Origin: Terrihalobacillus insolitus
Lineage (GTDB): Bacteria; Bacillota; Bacilli; Bacillales; Amphibacillaceae
Length of the DNA: 64,000 nt
Reading direction: 5' to 3'
NCBI RefSeq assembly: GCF_028416575.1
Contig: NZ_JAMQKB010000001.1
Span: 62,001-126,000 of the forward strand
A program made the translations under genes and the position numbers. Every line of letters starts with the position of its first letter. Position 1 is the stretch's first letter. Below are positions 40,141 to 48,774 of this stretch, in pieces. The notes beneath the pieces were generated by a model. It made no database searches, was not told the origin of the DNA, and was given only the letters and a program-made list of their open reading frames with translations.

Positions 40141-40569
40141 ATGAATCCATATGAACAATACATGAAGGAAGTAGCTCAGCCTATGCGAGAAGAGCTTACG
40201 AATGTTGGTTTTAAAGAGCTTGTGACACCTAAACAAGTAGATGATTTTGTTACAACCGCTCCTGGTACATCCTTAGTCGTAGTCAATTCCGTTTGTGGTT
40301 GTGCTGCAGGACTTGCTCGCCCAGCTGTCCGAAAATCACTAGAGCATGATAAAAAACCAGTTAATCTTGTTACTGTCTTTGCTGGTCAGGATAAGGAAGC
40401 AACCCAAAGAATGAGGGATTATTTTAAAGGAAAGGAGCCCTCTTCTCCTTCGATCGCATTAACGAAAAATGGGGAGGTTCTCCATTTTGTACCTCGTGAA
40501 GAGATTGAAGATCATGACATAGAAGACATAGTGGAAAATTTAACAAGAGCATATGACCAATACTGTTAA
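40141..40569 (+). CDS. brxB: Bacilliredoxin, BrxA/BrxB family
   Basis: A 142-residue thioredoxin-fold protein of the UPF0403 family with the CGC active site in VVNSVCGCAAGLARPA (about residue 53). Bacilliredoxins remove bacillithiol from S-bacillithiolated proteins after oxidative stress. The pairing with the Nfu-HEAT gene 1 base upstream suggests a shared redox or Fe-S role. Whether it is BrxA (YphP) or BrxB (YqiW) cannot be settled by eye. Confidence 0.88.
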   Translation: MNPYEQYMKEVAQPMREELTNVGFKELVTPKQVDDFVTTAPGTSLVVVNSVCGCAAGLARPAVRKSLEHDKKPVNLVTVFAGQDKEATQRMRDYFKGKEPSSPSIALTKNGEVLHFVPREEIEDHDIEDIVENLTRAYDQYC

Positions 40570-40578
40570 TTCTATATT

Positions 40579-40616
40579 TAAAGGTAAACTCTTTTCATCA
40601 AAGAGTTTACCTTTTT
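40579..40616 (+). terminator. Terminator after the bacilliredoxin gene
   Basis: Arms AAAGGTAAACTCTTT and AAAGAGTTTACCTTT with a 5-base loop, then TTT. Confidence 0.9.
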
Positions 40617-40697
40617 TGAAAGTAAAGAAAGTATAAAATTTGGGTGCTATTACGCATACAGCGGAGTTGTCCAGCGCTTTTCTTCATTCGCATTTTT

Positions 40698-41105
40698 TCA
40701 AATTTGCTTGACTTCCTGTACATATTTTTTAAAGTCGTCAAGATGATCATTCAAAATAGTCTCTAATACATCTAGATTTAATTGTTGATAGTCGTGAATA
40801 GCTATATTCCGAAAGCCCACCATTGATTTCATATTTTTCACAATAGAGTTTGAAAGAAGGTTATTGTTTACAAGCATTTCAAACGACTCACGGCTAGTCT
40901 GTGGTACACCTAACTGCTTTGCACGGCACACATGCATAGCCAAATCTATTGCAGCTTCACAGCATCGTTGCAAATTTAAAATAATAGAATCCTGTTTTGT
41001 AAAATTAGTAAGGTTTTCCCTTTTTCCCTGATACTCTTCTTCCATTCTTCGCAAACATCGTTCAATAATTAGCGTTTTATTCATTACCAAATCCTGATCA
41101 ATCAT
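40698..41105 (-). CDS. hepT: HEPN-domain toxin, HepT family (module 1)
   Basis: A 135-residue helical HEPN protein. The ribonuclease motif RX4HXY is exact: RNIAIHDY with R99, H104 and Y106. In the HepT-MntA type the toxin is an RNase that cleaves tRNA or mRNA and is silenced when the partner adds AMP to the motif tyrosine. ATG 41105 overlaps the mntA stop by 8 bases, so the two are coupled. The frame extends further upstream, inside mntA, without a ribosome site. Confidence 0.88.
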   Translation of the reverse strand: MIDQDLVMNKTLIIERCLRRMEEEYQGKRENLTNFTKQDSIILNLQRCCEAAIDLAMHVCRAKQLGVPQTSRESFEMLVNNNLLSNSIVKNMKSMVGFRNIAIHDYQQLNLDVLETILNDHLDDFKKYVQEVKQI

Positions 41106-41502
41106 TACTTGATCCCTCACTTTTAAAATCCTCAAGAAATGAAGCCCGTTCTTCATTTAAACGTGCATACTTCTTCATCATTACCACTTCCATGTATGCA
41201 CGCTCTGTCGAATTCGACTGATAAAGTATGAGTCCATTTTTTAGAACTTGAATGGAAAGCACATCATTTGCTTTACGTAAATCAATAAGGTCGACATCCT
41301 TGTTTAATATATTGGCTAAATCCTGTGCCAAAAAAAACCGTTCGGAATCAGATAAGGATCGATTACTAGCGTAGGCTAGATCAATATCACTATTCGGATT
41401 TTCCAAACCAGTTGCATAGGAACCAAACAAATAGAGGATAGAGGCATGTAGATGTTCTTTAGAAAATTCAATAATCATATTTCTTTCTTTTTTTGTCAGC
41501 AT
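41098..41502 (-). CDS. mntA: MNT-domain nucleotidyltransferase antitoxin (module 1)
   Basis: A 134-residue minimal nucleotidyltransferase. The GSX10DXD motif is exact: GSYATGLENPNSDID with G27, S28, D39 and D41. Members of the MntA type inactivate the partner HepT by AMPylation of its motif tyrosine. The C-terminal part is a helical extension (LNEERASFLEDFKSEGSSND). It precedes hepT with overlapping stop and start. Confidence 0.88.
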   Translation of the reverse strand: MLTKKERNMIIEFSKEHLHASILYLFGSYATGLENPNSDIDLAYASNRSLSDSERFFLAQDLANILNKDVDLIDLRKANDVLSIQVLKNGLILYQSNSTERAYMEVVMMKKYARLNEERASFLEDFKSEGSSND

Positions 41503-41593
41503 TCGATCACTCCAGTCCTTCCATAAGTTTATAGGAAATAACTAAAGACAAAGACATTCATTTTTTGCCAATTATAACATGAATTCAAATGGT

Positions 41594-42178
41594 TCATTCA
41601 TTTCCAGTGTCATTCGTAATTTCATCAATCATTTTTTCAGCGGTTTTTCGGTACAAGTTACTTATATGAACCAAAGAGGCGATCGATAAAAACGTTTCTA
41701 TATAGTCTGAATCTTTGTCGTTGAGCTCTTTCACCTGATCACGGATCTCCATTGAGGAAATTTCAACATTCTTTTTAAACCTGTTACTGTTTTGTTCCGC
41801 TAAATAGAGATAACTTTCATATAGTTTATCTAAGTCAAATTTTTCTTCTTCTAATATTTTATCGTTTACTCCATCCAGCACCTTTTTAATATCATTGATC
41901 GATAAAGCACCCTTCAGCTGATAAATGAGACTGATCAATAATAAATGCTCCTTTGAATATTTTTTATTTTTAATGGGAAAAAACAGCTTTCCTTTGGCAT
42001 AATTGTTAATCATTGTTTTTGTTAACACTTTTTCGTCTTGATGACGTTTCGTATGCGTAAACTTGTTTTCAAACAATTGAATGACCTGATCCATATACAA
42101 GTCTATATCTGGTATGTCTTCTATTTCTAAATTATTTTGTTCTACTAAATTAGACATCAACTCATCCATATTTTTCAT
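41594..42178 (-). CDS. DUF1836 family protein
   Basis: A 194-residue protein matching DUF1836 (DQVIQLFENKF, KVLTKTMINNYAKGKLFFPI, KEHLLLISLIYQLKGALSIND). The N-terminal half resembles a MerR-like winged helix, so DNA binding is likely but unproven. ATG 42178 with GGAG upstream is preferred to the frame from 42223. It is divergent from the hemolysin III gene and could regulate it; that is only inference. Confidence 0.8.
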   Translation of the reverse strand: MKNMDELMSNLVEQNNLEIEDIPDIDLYMDQVIQLFENKFTHTKRHQDEKVLTKTMINNYAKGKLFFPIKNKKYSKEHLLLISLIYQLKGALSINDIKKVLDGVNDKILEEEKFDLDKLYESYLYLAEQNSNRFKKNVEISSMEIRDQVKELNDKDSDYIETFLSIASLVHISNLYRKTAEKMIDEITNDTGNE

Positions 42179-42313
42179 AGCAAAAACTCCATTTGTTTTT
42201 TTCTTATTATACTTTACAAACACAGAATCGTAAAGATTGACTACATCATGTAATAGTTATATTATTATATATAGTATTAAAAACTACATATAATAATGGA
42301 GGTTTCCTTTTTA

Positions 42314-42961
42314 ATGGGTACATATATCCGCGAACCAATCAACGGGTTCACCCACCTATTCGGTGCTGTACTTTCTATTTTCGGTTTATACGCTTTAATA
42401 ACGAAAGCCATCGAGACTACAACATCTGTCCTTCCGATTGTTGCAGTCAGTATTTTCGGTATCAGTATGATCCTTCTCTATGCCGCTTCTGCAACGTATC
42501 ATCTCGTTGTGGCTAGTGATAAAACAATTGCCTTTCTTAGAAAAATAGATCATTCAATGATTTACGTATTAATTGCTGGAACATACACCCCATTAACCCT
42601 CATTACATTGGGAGGTAAAACAGGCTGGATTCTTTTCATTGTGATCCAATCACTGGCATTGTTAGGAGTTGCTTACAAACTAATATGGTTTCACAGTCCG
42701 AGATGGTTATCAACTGGATTATACATTAGTATGGGTTGGATTGTTGTATTTTTCGTTGCCCCATTGGCGGATTCAATACGCACAACTGGAATTCTGTTAC
42801 TCATTGGTGGAGGAATTATTTATACAATTGGCGGGATTATCTATTGGCTAAAACCTAGCTTTCTATCGTTTAAGCAAATGGGCTTTCATGAAATTTTTCA
42901 TTTATTTATCCTTACAGGGAGTCTAGCCCATTTTCTATCTATTTATTTTTACGTTCTTTAA
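42314..42961 (+). CDS. Hemolysin III family (HlyIII/PAQR) membrane protein
   Basis: A 215-residue protein with seven membrane helices. HlyIII motifs are present: REPINGFTHLFGAV at the start, AATYHLVV, RKIDHSMIYVLIAGTYTP and FHEIFHLFILTGSLAHF near the end, with the metal-binding Ser/Asp/His residues kept. Bacterial members are linked to membrane lipid homeostasis rather than proven toxin function. Start ATG 42314 after GGAGGT. Confidence 0.9.
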   Translation: MGTYIREPINGFTHLFGAVLSIFGLYALITKAIETTTSVLPIVAVSIFGISMILLYAASATYHLVVASDKTIAFLRKIDHSMIYVLIAGTYTPLTLITLGGKTGWILFIVIQSLALLGVAYKLIWFHSPRWLSTGLYISMGWIVVFFVAPLADSIRTTGILLLIGGGIIYTIGGIIYWLKPSFLSFKQMGFHEIFHLFILTGSLAHFLSIYFYVL

Positions 42962-43031
42962 AATATGGGGCATGAACACATCACACTTACTTGAATATTG
43001 TATAGGAGAAAGTTTTCAAGGAGAGATTGTG

Positions 43032-44444
43032 ATGCAAATTCATGTTGTAAATAGAGGCGAAACACTTTGGCAAATCGCACAAAATTATAATGTAAGTATG
43101 AACCAAATTATACGGGCAAATGGTTTAGATAATCCAAATATGTTGGTAGTTGGGCAGGCATTAGTTATTCCTAATCCCTACCAGGAATATGTGGTTCAAC
43201 CTGGCGATGCGCTTTGGGCGATTGCCAGGCGTTATGGTACGACCATTCAAGCAATAGTAGAAGCAAACCAATTACAAGATGCTAACGCTATTACAGTTGG
43301 GCAGGTTTTAACGATTCCCGTTCAGCTTTATACAATCAAACCAGGCGATACGTTATGGAAAATCGCAAATCAATATGGTACAACAGTAGAAGCTATTGTA
43401 GAGGCAAATCAAATTCAGAATCCTGGCATGCTTTTAGTGGGGCAAGTTATCACCATTCCAGAAAGTCCAAAACCTGTTATGGATGTTAACGCCTATACGA
43501 CGATTACAGGTGAAGAAGGGGCACAAATCGTTTCATCACTTGGACAGTATTTCACTTATCTTAGTCCCTTTAGTTATGGTTTTACAGAAGATGGATCCAT
43601 TTCTACTTTAAATGACGAACCTTTAATCACGGCAGCACGTAGGAATAATGTCGCACCACTTCTTGTTTTAACAAATTTTGTTGGTGGGAAATTCGGTTCT
43701 GATAAGGCGGCAACATTGTTGCGTAATCCCGAACTTCAGGATACTGTCATTACGAACGTATTAAAAGTCATGCGTGAAAAAGGATATACAGGGCTAAACA
43801 TTGATTTTGAATACGTTTATCCTGAGGATCGAGAAAATTATAATAACTTTCTTCGCAATGTAGTTGCTCGCTTACATCCAGAAGGCTACTCTGTTTCTAC
43901 AGCTATTGCACCTAAAATAAAAGAAGATCAGGTTGGACTTTTGTATGAGGCCCATGATTATGCTGCACATGGTGAGATTGTTGATTTTGTCGTCATCATG
44001 ACCTATGAATGGGGCTGGGCTGGAGGAAGACCATGGGCCATTGCACCGATCAATGAAGTAAGAAGGGTGCTTGACTATGCCGTTACAAAAATACCACGCA
44101 ACAAAATCATGATGGGCGCACCATTGTATGGTCGTGATTGGAAGATCCCATGGGTATCTGGTACATTTGCTCGAACAGTAAGCCCAAAGCAAGCTGTCCA
44201 AATTGCCGCCAAATACGGGGTATCTATTCAGTATGACGAAAAATATCAATCTCCTTTTTTCCGCTATGTAAATGAAGCAGGACAGGAGCGCGAAGTATGG
44301 TTTGAAGATGCTAGGAGTATGGAAGTAAAATATAATACAGCAATAGAATACGGTCTACGTGGAATTAGTTATTGGGTGTTAGGATTACCATTCCCACAAA
44401 ACTGGCCAGTTCTCACTGAAAACATTACAGTAAATAAGCTGTGA
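43032..44444 (+). CDS. LysM-GH18 cortex/cell-wall hydrolase (SleL/YaaH-like)
   Basis: The 470-residue protein has three N-terminal LysM repeats (each about 45 residues: VNRGETLWQIAQNY, VQPGDALWAIARRY, IKPGDTLWKIANQY) and a GH18 domain. The catalytic DxxxDxE-type motif is GLNIDFEYV with the acid glutamate. SleL/YaaH are N-acetylglucosaminidases that act on muramic-lactam cortex in germination; B. subtilis YaaH has two LysM repeats, here three. There is no signal peptide, as in YaaH. ATG 43032 after AAGGAGA is the start. Confidence 0.9.
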   Translation: MQIHVVNRGETLWQIAQNYNVSMNQIIRANGLDNPNMLVVGQALVIPNPYQEYVVQPGDALWAIARRYGTTIQAIVEANQLQDANAITVGQVLTIPVQLYTIKPGDTLWKIANQYGTTVEAIVEANQIQNPGMLLVGQVITIPESPKPVMDVNAYTTITGEEGAQIVSSLGQYFTYLSPFSYGFTEDGSISTLNDEPLITAARRNNVAPLLVLTNFVGGKFGSDKAATLLRNPELQDTVITNVLKVMREKGYTGLNIDFEYVYPEDRENYNNFLRNVVARLHPEGYSVSTAIAPKIKEDQVGLLYEAHDYAAHGEIVDFVVIMTYEWGWAGGRPWAIAPINEVRRVLDYAVTKIPRNKIMMGAPLYGRDWKIPWVSGTFARTVSPKQAVQIAAKYGVSIQYDEKYQSPFFRYVNEAGQEREVWFEDARSMEVKYNTAIEYGLRGISYWVLGLPFPQNWPVLTENITVNKL

Positions 44445-44453
44445 TTTGGTTAA

Positions 44454-44483
44454 GAAAAAGCCTTCCAAGAAGGCTTTTTCTTA
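44454..44483. terminator. Bidirectional terminator after the GH18 gene
   Basis: Arms AAGAAAAAGCCTT and AAGGCTTTTTCTT around a 4-5 base loop, between convergent genes. Confidence 0.92.
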
Positions 44484-44506
44484 CTTAATTCAATGGTCTG
44501 CACTTC

Positions 44507-45754
44507 TTATTCTATTATTCGAACTACCCGTCCATTAAAGCGTTGTTTCCAATATGTATTCGACATATCTACAATTGCTACACCAGTAGAGCTTTGAGAA
44601 CCAATGAATTTACCGTCTCCCATATAAATTCCAGCATGTCCATCTATTTTGTACGTATCATAAAAAACAAGATCCCCTGGTCGCATGTCAGCTGGAGAAA
44701 CTTGACGCCCCTCGTACTTCAGAATATCTGTACTTGCACCAACATTTACACCAGCTTGGGCAAATGCCCATTTAATAAAACCAGAGCAATCAAATCGTCC
44801 ATTGGCAATGTCATACGCATTTCTTCCACCACCAAAAACATATACGGAATTTCCTATGTATTTATATCCAGAGTTAATCAATGTTTGAATTTTGTCATTC
44901 GTATCTGTTAGCTTTGAAGTATCCTCATTGCTAGACTTTTGTTGTTCTTGTTTCGGTTGTTCCAGACTCAATGGTTTAACTTGAGGCTTACTAGTCTCTA
45001 CTTTTTCAGTAGTTTGCTCAAGATTAGAAGCCTGTTCAACAAGACTAGAATCTTCCTGTTGTAATGCAGCCTTTAAAGCAAGATTCCCTTGTTTCTTTTG
45101 TTTGAGTTGTTCCACTAACAGTTCGTTCTGTTTCTTTTGTTCAAGAATCTGACCTTGCATTCCCTCTAATTCTGTTTTCATACTAGTAAGATTATCTAGT
45201 TTCTTTTCAACCGCATTCTTTTTCTCCTCTAACTCTTCCTTACTTCTCTCTATTCCTTCTATTAAGCTAGCGTCTGCCTCCATAATTTTAGCTACAGCAA
45301 ACAACCGATTTACAAAATCACCAAAACTAGTGGAGCCAAACACAACTTCTAAATAACCAATATCTCCGCCACTTTGCTGGATGGATTTAGCACGTTCCTT
45401 TAATATGTTATAACGCTCATTTATACTTCTCTCGAGAGCAGAAGTTTCTTTGTCCAATTTATTTACTTCAGATTTAGTAGCGTCTATTTTTTGTTTTGTC
45501 TCATCGATCGTCTTTTGATTGTCGATCACCGCTTGTTTTACACGCTCGATTTGTTTTGTTAATGCCTCCAATTCAGACTGCGCTTGTCCAATTTCTTCAT
45601 TAGCCTGAGAAATTTTTTCTTTTATTTCTGTACGTTCTTCTTCAATTTGATCCTTTGTTTTCGTTTCAGCCTGAACCTTAGGAGAATCTGTAACAGTAGT
45701 TGCTAAAACAACGACAACAAGAATACCTAATATTGCGAGCTTATCCTTTACCAC
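44507..45754 (-). CDS. Secreted NlpC/P60 endopeptidase with coiled-coil domain (CwlO-like)
   Basis: The 415-residue protein has a signal peptide (cleavage near KVQA-ETK, residue 30), a long N-terminal coiled coil (about 30-240, PcsB/CwlO-type), a Gln/Ser/Lys linker and a C-terminal NlpC/P60 domain. The catalytic cysteine is in GRFDCSGFIKWAFAQAG and the histidine in DGHAGIYMGDG. CwlO is a DL-endopeptidase that opens peptidoglycan for growth and is activated by FtsEX through the coiled coil. The architecture fits CwlO, slightly shorter than B. subtilis. A possible WalR site lies upstream. Confidence 0.85.
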   Translation of the reverse strand: MVKDKLAILGILVVVVLATTVTDSPKVQAETKTKDQIEEERTEIKEKISQANEEIGQAQSELEALTKQIERVKQAVIDNQKTIDETKQKIDATKSEVNKLDKETSALERSINERYNILKERAKSIQQSGGDIGYLEVVFGSTSFGDFVNRLFAVAKIMEADASLIEGIERSKEELEEKKNAVEKKLDNLTSMKTELEGMQGQILEQKKQNELLVEQLKQKKQGNLALKAALQQEDSSLVEQASNLEQTTEKVETSKPQVKPLSLEQPKQEQQKSSNEDTSKLTDTNDKIQTLINSGYKYIGNSVYVFGGGRNAYDIANGRFDCSGFIKWAFAQAGVNVGASTDILKYEGRQVSPADMRPGDLVFYDTYKIDGHAGIYMGDGKFIGSQSSTGVAIVDMSNTYWKQRFNGRVVRIIE

Positions 45755-45886
45755 TTTTTCCCCTCACCCTCTTTTAAATCTATCAAAAATCTTATGTAAA
45801 CGTTTTAATGTTTGCGTACGTCTATCAATCTAGTCCATCTATTAAACTAGGTACTTAGTAGTATAACATTGAAAAATAACAGAAAT

Positions 45887-45903
45887 GTTATATGAATATT
45901 ACA
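45887..45903 (-). promoter_or_regulatory. Possible WalR box before the CwlO-like gene
   Basis: On the minus strand TGTAAT, five bases, TATAAC resembles the WalR direct repeat TGTWAH-N5-TGTWAH with one mismatch in the second half. WalR activates cwlO in B. subtilis. It lies about 140 bases before the start codon. AT-rich context makes chance matches likely. Confidence 0.3.
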
Positions 45904-46042
45904 TTTCTGTTTCAATCTACTTAAATTGGATTCATATACATCCTTTGAATATCAAAGCTATGTACCTATATGGATTCATGAATGCCATTTAGTTCAGTCA
46001 TTGTTTTTTTAAAAAAGCGCGAATGATCAGAAACCCGCTAGT

Positions 46043-46071
46043 TTGACATGCCAAATAAAATATTGTAAATT
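46043..46071 (+). promoter_or_regulatory. Sigma-A promoter of guaC
   Basis: Consensus -35 TTGACA, 17-base spacer and -10 TAAATT lie about 60 bases upstream of guaC. Confidence 0.7.
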
Positions 46072-46133
46072 TATCAATGGACGTACATTTTACATTTAAT
46101 GCACTTTAATATTCGTATTTAGGGGTGGAAGTC

Positions 46134-47117
46134 ATGGAAAACGCATTTGATTATGAAGATATTCAATTGATTCCCGCAAAATGTGTTGTGAATAGCCGAT
46201 CTGAATGTGATACAACGATCAGCTTAGGCAAACACACATTCAAGTTACCAGTGGTGCCTGCAAATATGCAGACTATTATAGACGAAAAGATTGCAATTTC
46301 ATTAGCGGAAAATGATTACTTTTATGTTATGCACCGTTTTGAACCGGAAAAACGAATCTCTTTTATTAAAGATATGAAATCACGAGGATTAATCGCTTCT
46401 ATTAGTGTTGGCGTAAAAGAAGAAGAGTATAAATTTATTCAACAATTAGCAGATGCATCCATTTCACCAGAATACATTACGATTGATATTGCCCATGGTC
46501 ATTCCAATGCAGTAATAAAGATGATTAAGCATATTAAGAAACTGTTACCTGATAGTTTCGTGATTGCAGGAAATGTCGGAACCCCAGAAGCAGTTAGAGA
46601 ATTAGAACATGCCGGTGCGGACGCGACAAAAGTTGGCATTGGACCAGGTAAGGTATGTATCACGAAAATTAAAACTGGATTTGGAACTGGCGGCTGGCAA
46701 CTCGCTGCATTACGTTGGTGTGCAAAGGCAGCTAGTAAACCGATTATTGCAGACGGAGGCATTCGGACACATGGAGATATAGCAAAATCTATTCGATTTG
46801 GTGCTACTATGGTCATGATTGGTTCCTTATTTGCTGGGCATGAAGAATCTCCTGGAGAGACAATTGAGAAGGATGGAAAGCTTTACAAAGAATACTTTGG
46901 ATCCGCATCAGAGTTTCAAAAAGGTGAAAAGAAGAATGTGGAAGGTAAGAAAATGTATGTCGAGCACAAAGGTTCTTTACAGGATACTTTGGAAGAAATG
47001 GAGCAAGATCTTCAATCTTCTATTTCCTATGCGGGTGGAAACAAGTTAGAAGCAATCCGTAATGTAGATTATGTCGTCGTGAAGAATTCAATCTTTAATG
47101 GTGACAAGGTGTATTAA
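46134..47117 (+). CDS. guaC: GMP reductase
   Basis: The 327-residue enzyme of the IMPDH/GMPR family converts GMP to IMP with NADPH. The catalytic cysteine is in [17 protein letters not shown], the nucleotide loop in TIDIAHGHS, and [20 protein letters not shown] is the phosphate-binding part. No CBS domains, which sets it apart from IMP dehydrogenase. ATG 46134 is used; the GTG at 46125 lies in the ribosome site. Single gene with own promoter and terminator. Confidence 0.95.
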   Translation: MENAFDYEDIQLIPAKCVVNSRSECDTTISLGKHTFKLPVVPANMQTIIDEKIAISLAENDYFYVMHRFEPEKRISFIKDMKSRGLIASISVGVKEEEYKFIQQLADASISPEYITIDIAHGHSNAVIKMIKHIKKLLPDSFVIAGNVGTPEAVRELEHAGADATKVGIGPGKVCITKIKTGFGTGGWQLAALRWCAKAASKPIIADGGIRTHGDIAKSIRFGATMVMIGSLFAGHEESPGETIEKDGKLYKEYFGSASEFQKGEKKNVEGKKMYVEHKGSLQDTLEEMEQDLQSSISYAGGNKLEAIRNVDYVVVKNSIFNGDKVY

Positions 47118-47134
47118 AGGCTTTGAACAGCTAG

Positions 47135-47170
47135 GTGAGCGAGGTACTTTAGTACTTGCTCATCTTTTCT
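47135..47170 (+). terminator. Terminator after guaC
   Basis: Stem TGAGCGAGGTAC/GTACTTGCTCA with TTTA loop, followed by TCTTTTCT. Confidence 0.8.
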
Positions 47171-47272
47171 AATCCTAGAACGGTCAAGGTAAATGGCTGT
47201 CCGATTTGTTTATGGACAGATCTTTTGTATTGCATCTCTCATATAGTTAGTGAATACGGTTATTTCCAGATA

Positions 47273-47665
47273 TTAGATCCTAGTTCGCATTTTTTGAATC
47301 CAGTTAGACATGAGAGAAAAGTAAGAATTTATATTCGATTGTATTTTTATAGCAACTTCCTCGTTATATGTATGTACAGTAAGATTTCTGTCATTAACCA
47401 TATATAAACCAAGAATAGTTTCTTCCTCATTAAACATATTTATTTCTCGACAACTTCGAATCACACCTTTTGGCGATCCAACATCTACTCCTTCAACATC
47501 GTATAAATATTGTTTCGCTGCTTTCCAACAAGCCTCAAAAGTGAATTTAAAACGTTGAATTAAAGCATCCCTTTCTACTTCATTTGGTTGATCTATTAGA
47601 ACAAGTTCTTGTAATGAACCTAATGCTTTTTCTGCTGATCTTAATCGTTCTTGAATTCTTTCCAT
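47273..47665 (-). CDS. HEPN-domain protein, HI0074 type (module 2)
   Basis: A 130-residue helical nucleotidyltransferase-substrate-binding (HI0074-like) protein with RFKFTFEACWKAAKQYL. It too carries an exact RX4HXY motif, RNLTVHTY (R93, H98, Y100), as in active HEPN toxins. The gene overlaps the end of the upstream MNT gene by 25 bases. The pair probably forms a toxin-antitoxin or regulatory complex; activity of this subfamily is less well documented than HepT. Confidence 0.85.
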   Translation of the reverse strand: MERIQERLRSAEKALGSLQELVLIDQPNEVERDALIQRFKFTFEACWKAAKQYLYDVEGVDVGSPKGVIRSCREINMFNEEETILGLYMVNDRNLTVHTYNEEVAIKIQSNINSYFSLMSNWIQKMRTRI

Positions 47666-47964
47666 ATTATTCCCTCCTCTTTTACATTCTGAATAAGAGC
47701 TGAACTTGCATTCTTTAAATTAACAATATCAACATGATACGGAATGGTTGATTCTTCAATCCTATCCATTATCTCTAACCACTTAAAAGAAGGGATTTGT
47801 TCCATTTCTTCAATAGCAATATCAATATCAGAACTTTGTTTTTCTTCTTTACGCGCCCACGAACCAAACAAAATCACCCTTACATTTTCTTCAAATAAAG
47901 TCTCATTTAATATGTTTCTTAATTGATTTAGTATATGCTCACGTGATCTGTTATGATTGGTCAT
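47641..47964 (-). CDS. MNT-domain nucleotidyltransferase (module 2)
   Basis: A 107-residue minimal nucleotidyltransferase (HI0073-like). GSX10DXD is exact: GSWARKEEKQSSDID with G34, S35, D46 and D48. It precedes and overlaps the HEPN gene, the order seen in module 1 six kilobases away. GGAGGGG precedes the ATG. Likely antitoxin by AMPylation of the partner tyrosine, by analogy with MntA. Confidence 0.86.
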   Translation of the reverse strand: MTNHNRSREHILNQLRNILNETLFEENVRVILFGSWARKEEKQSSDIDIAIEEMEQIPSFKWLEIMDRIEESTIPYHVDIVNLKNASSALIQNVKEEGIIWKEFKND

Positions 47965-48085
47965 CTTTTCCCCTCCTGCGAAAAAGGATCTACCCCTTTT
48001 TAATTATACAGCAAAAGAGTACTGCATCTAAAGAAAATTATCTTGTCCCGTTTTTTGATGCTCATCGGTATATAACCTATATACT

Positions 48086-48129
48086 AAAAAAAGACAGTAC
48101 ACTTATTGAACGCGTGCACTGACTTTTTT
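48086..48129 (-). terminator. Probable terminator of the flavin oxidoreductase operon
   Basis: An imperfect stem (AAAAAAGACAGTACAC with GTGCACTGACTTTTTT) lies about 70 bases beyond the reductase stop; runs of T flank both sides. Confidence 0.6.
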
Positions 48130-48197
48130 TAGCGTGGAACAATTCTGTCAAGCGATACTTTTAGGAAAACCTCTTTTAGGTCGTGGTACTGAAACAT

Positions 48198-48764
48198 TTA
48201 AAAATTATATTCCGCTTCTTTCACCTCACGAATTTTCGTGAATGTTTCTGTTAATACTACTGTATCTTCAACCAAACGATCGATGCGGAATAATACATCA
48301 TCGTTTGTAATTTCTTTTTGATAGAAATCCGTTTCCTCAATAAATACATATGTCTGAACGATTTGCGCTTTCATATAAGCTAAAATAGGTTTTAATTGTT
48401 GTTCTGCAATTAAGTAATGCTTTGACGAACCCGCTGTTACAAGCATGCTAACAACTTTATCACGAAATGCATTTACGGGAAGTAAATCAAAAATATTTTT
48501 CAATGTAGCGGGGATCGACGCCTGAAATATAGGTGTTCCAATAATAATTGCATCTGCTTCCATGATGGTTTTGACTACATATCCCGTGTCGCCTACATAA
48601 TCCAAATAGTTACGACCATCACTAAACTGAACATCATATTCAGCTAGATCAATCAATGTCGCTTCCGTATTTGGGAATTTTTCCGTAAGAGATTTAACTG
48701 AATAATCCATTGCTATTCTCGTTTTCGAACCAACTTTTGAACCTGATAATCCGACAATCTTCAT
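48198..48764 (-). CDS. NAD(P)H-dependent FMN reductase
   Basis: A 188-residue flavodoxin-fold reductase of the SsuE/MsuE-like family, with the N-terminal phosphate loop GLSGSKVGSKTRIA and IIGTPIFQASIPATLKNIFDLLP. It should supply reduced FMN to the monooxygenase encoded 10 bases upstream, the usual two-component pairing. Substrate of the system is not evident. Confidence 0.88.
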   Translation of the reverse strand: MKIVGLSGSKVGSKTRIAMDYSVKSLTEKFPNTEATLIDLAEYDVQFSDGRNYLDYVGDTGYVVKTIMEADAIIIGTPIFQASIPATLKNIFDLLPVNAFRDKVVSMLVTAGSSKHYLIAEQQLKPILAYMKAQIVQTYVFIEETDFYQKEITNDDVLFRIDRLVEDTVVLTETFTKIREVKEAEYNF

Positions 48765-48774
48765 GTTACCCCTC

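Noticed and set aside
45755-46040. Cyclic-di-AMP riboswitch before the CwlO-like gene
   Set aside because: Cell-wall hydrolase genes of bacilli sometimes have one, but the conserved ydaO core was not found here; only a weak WalR-like site is present.
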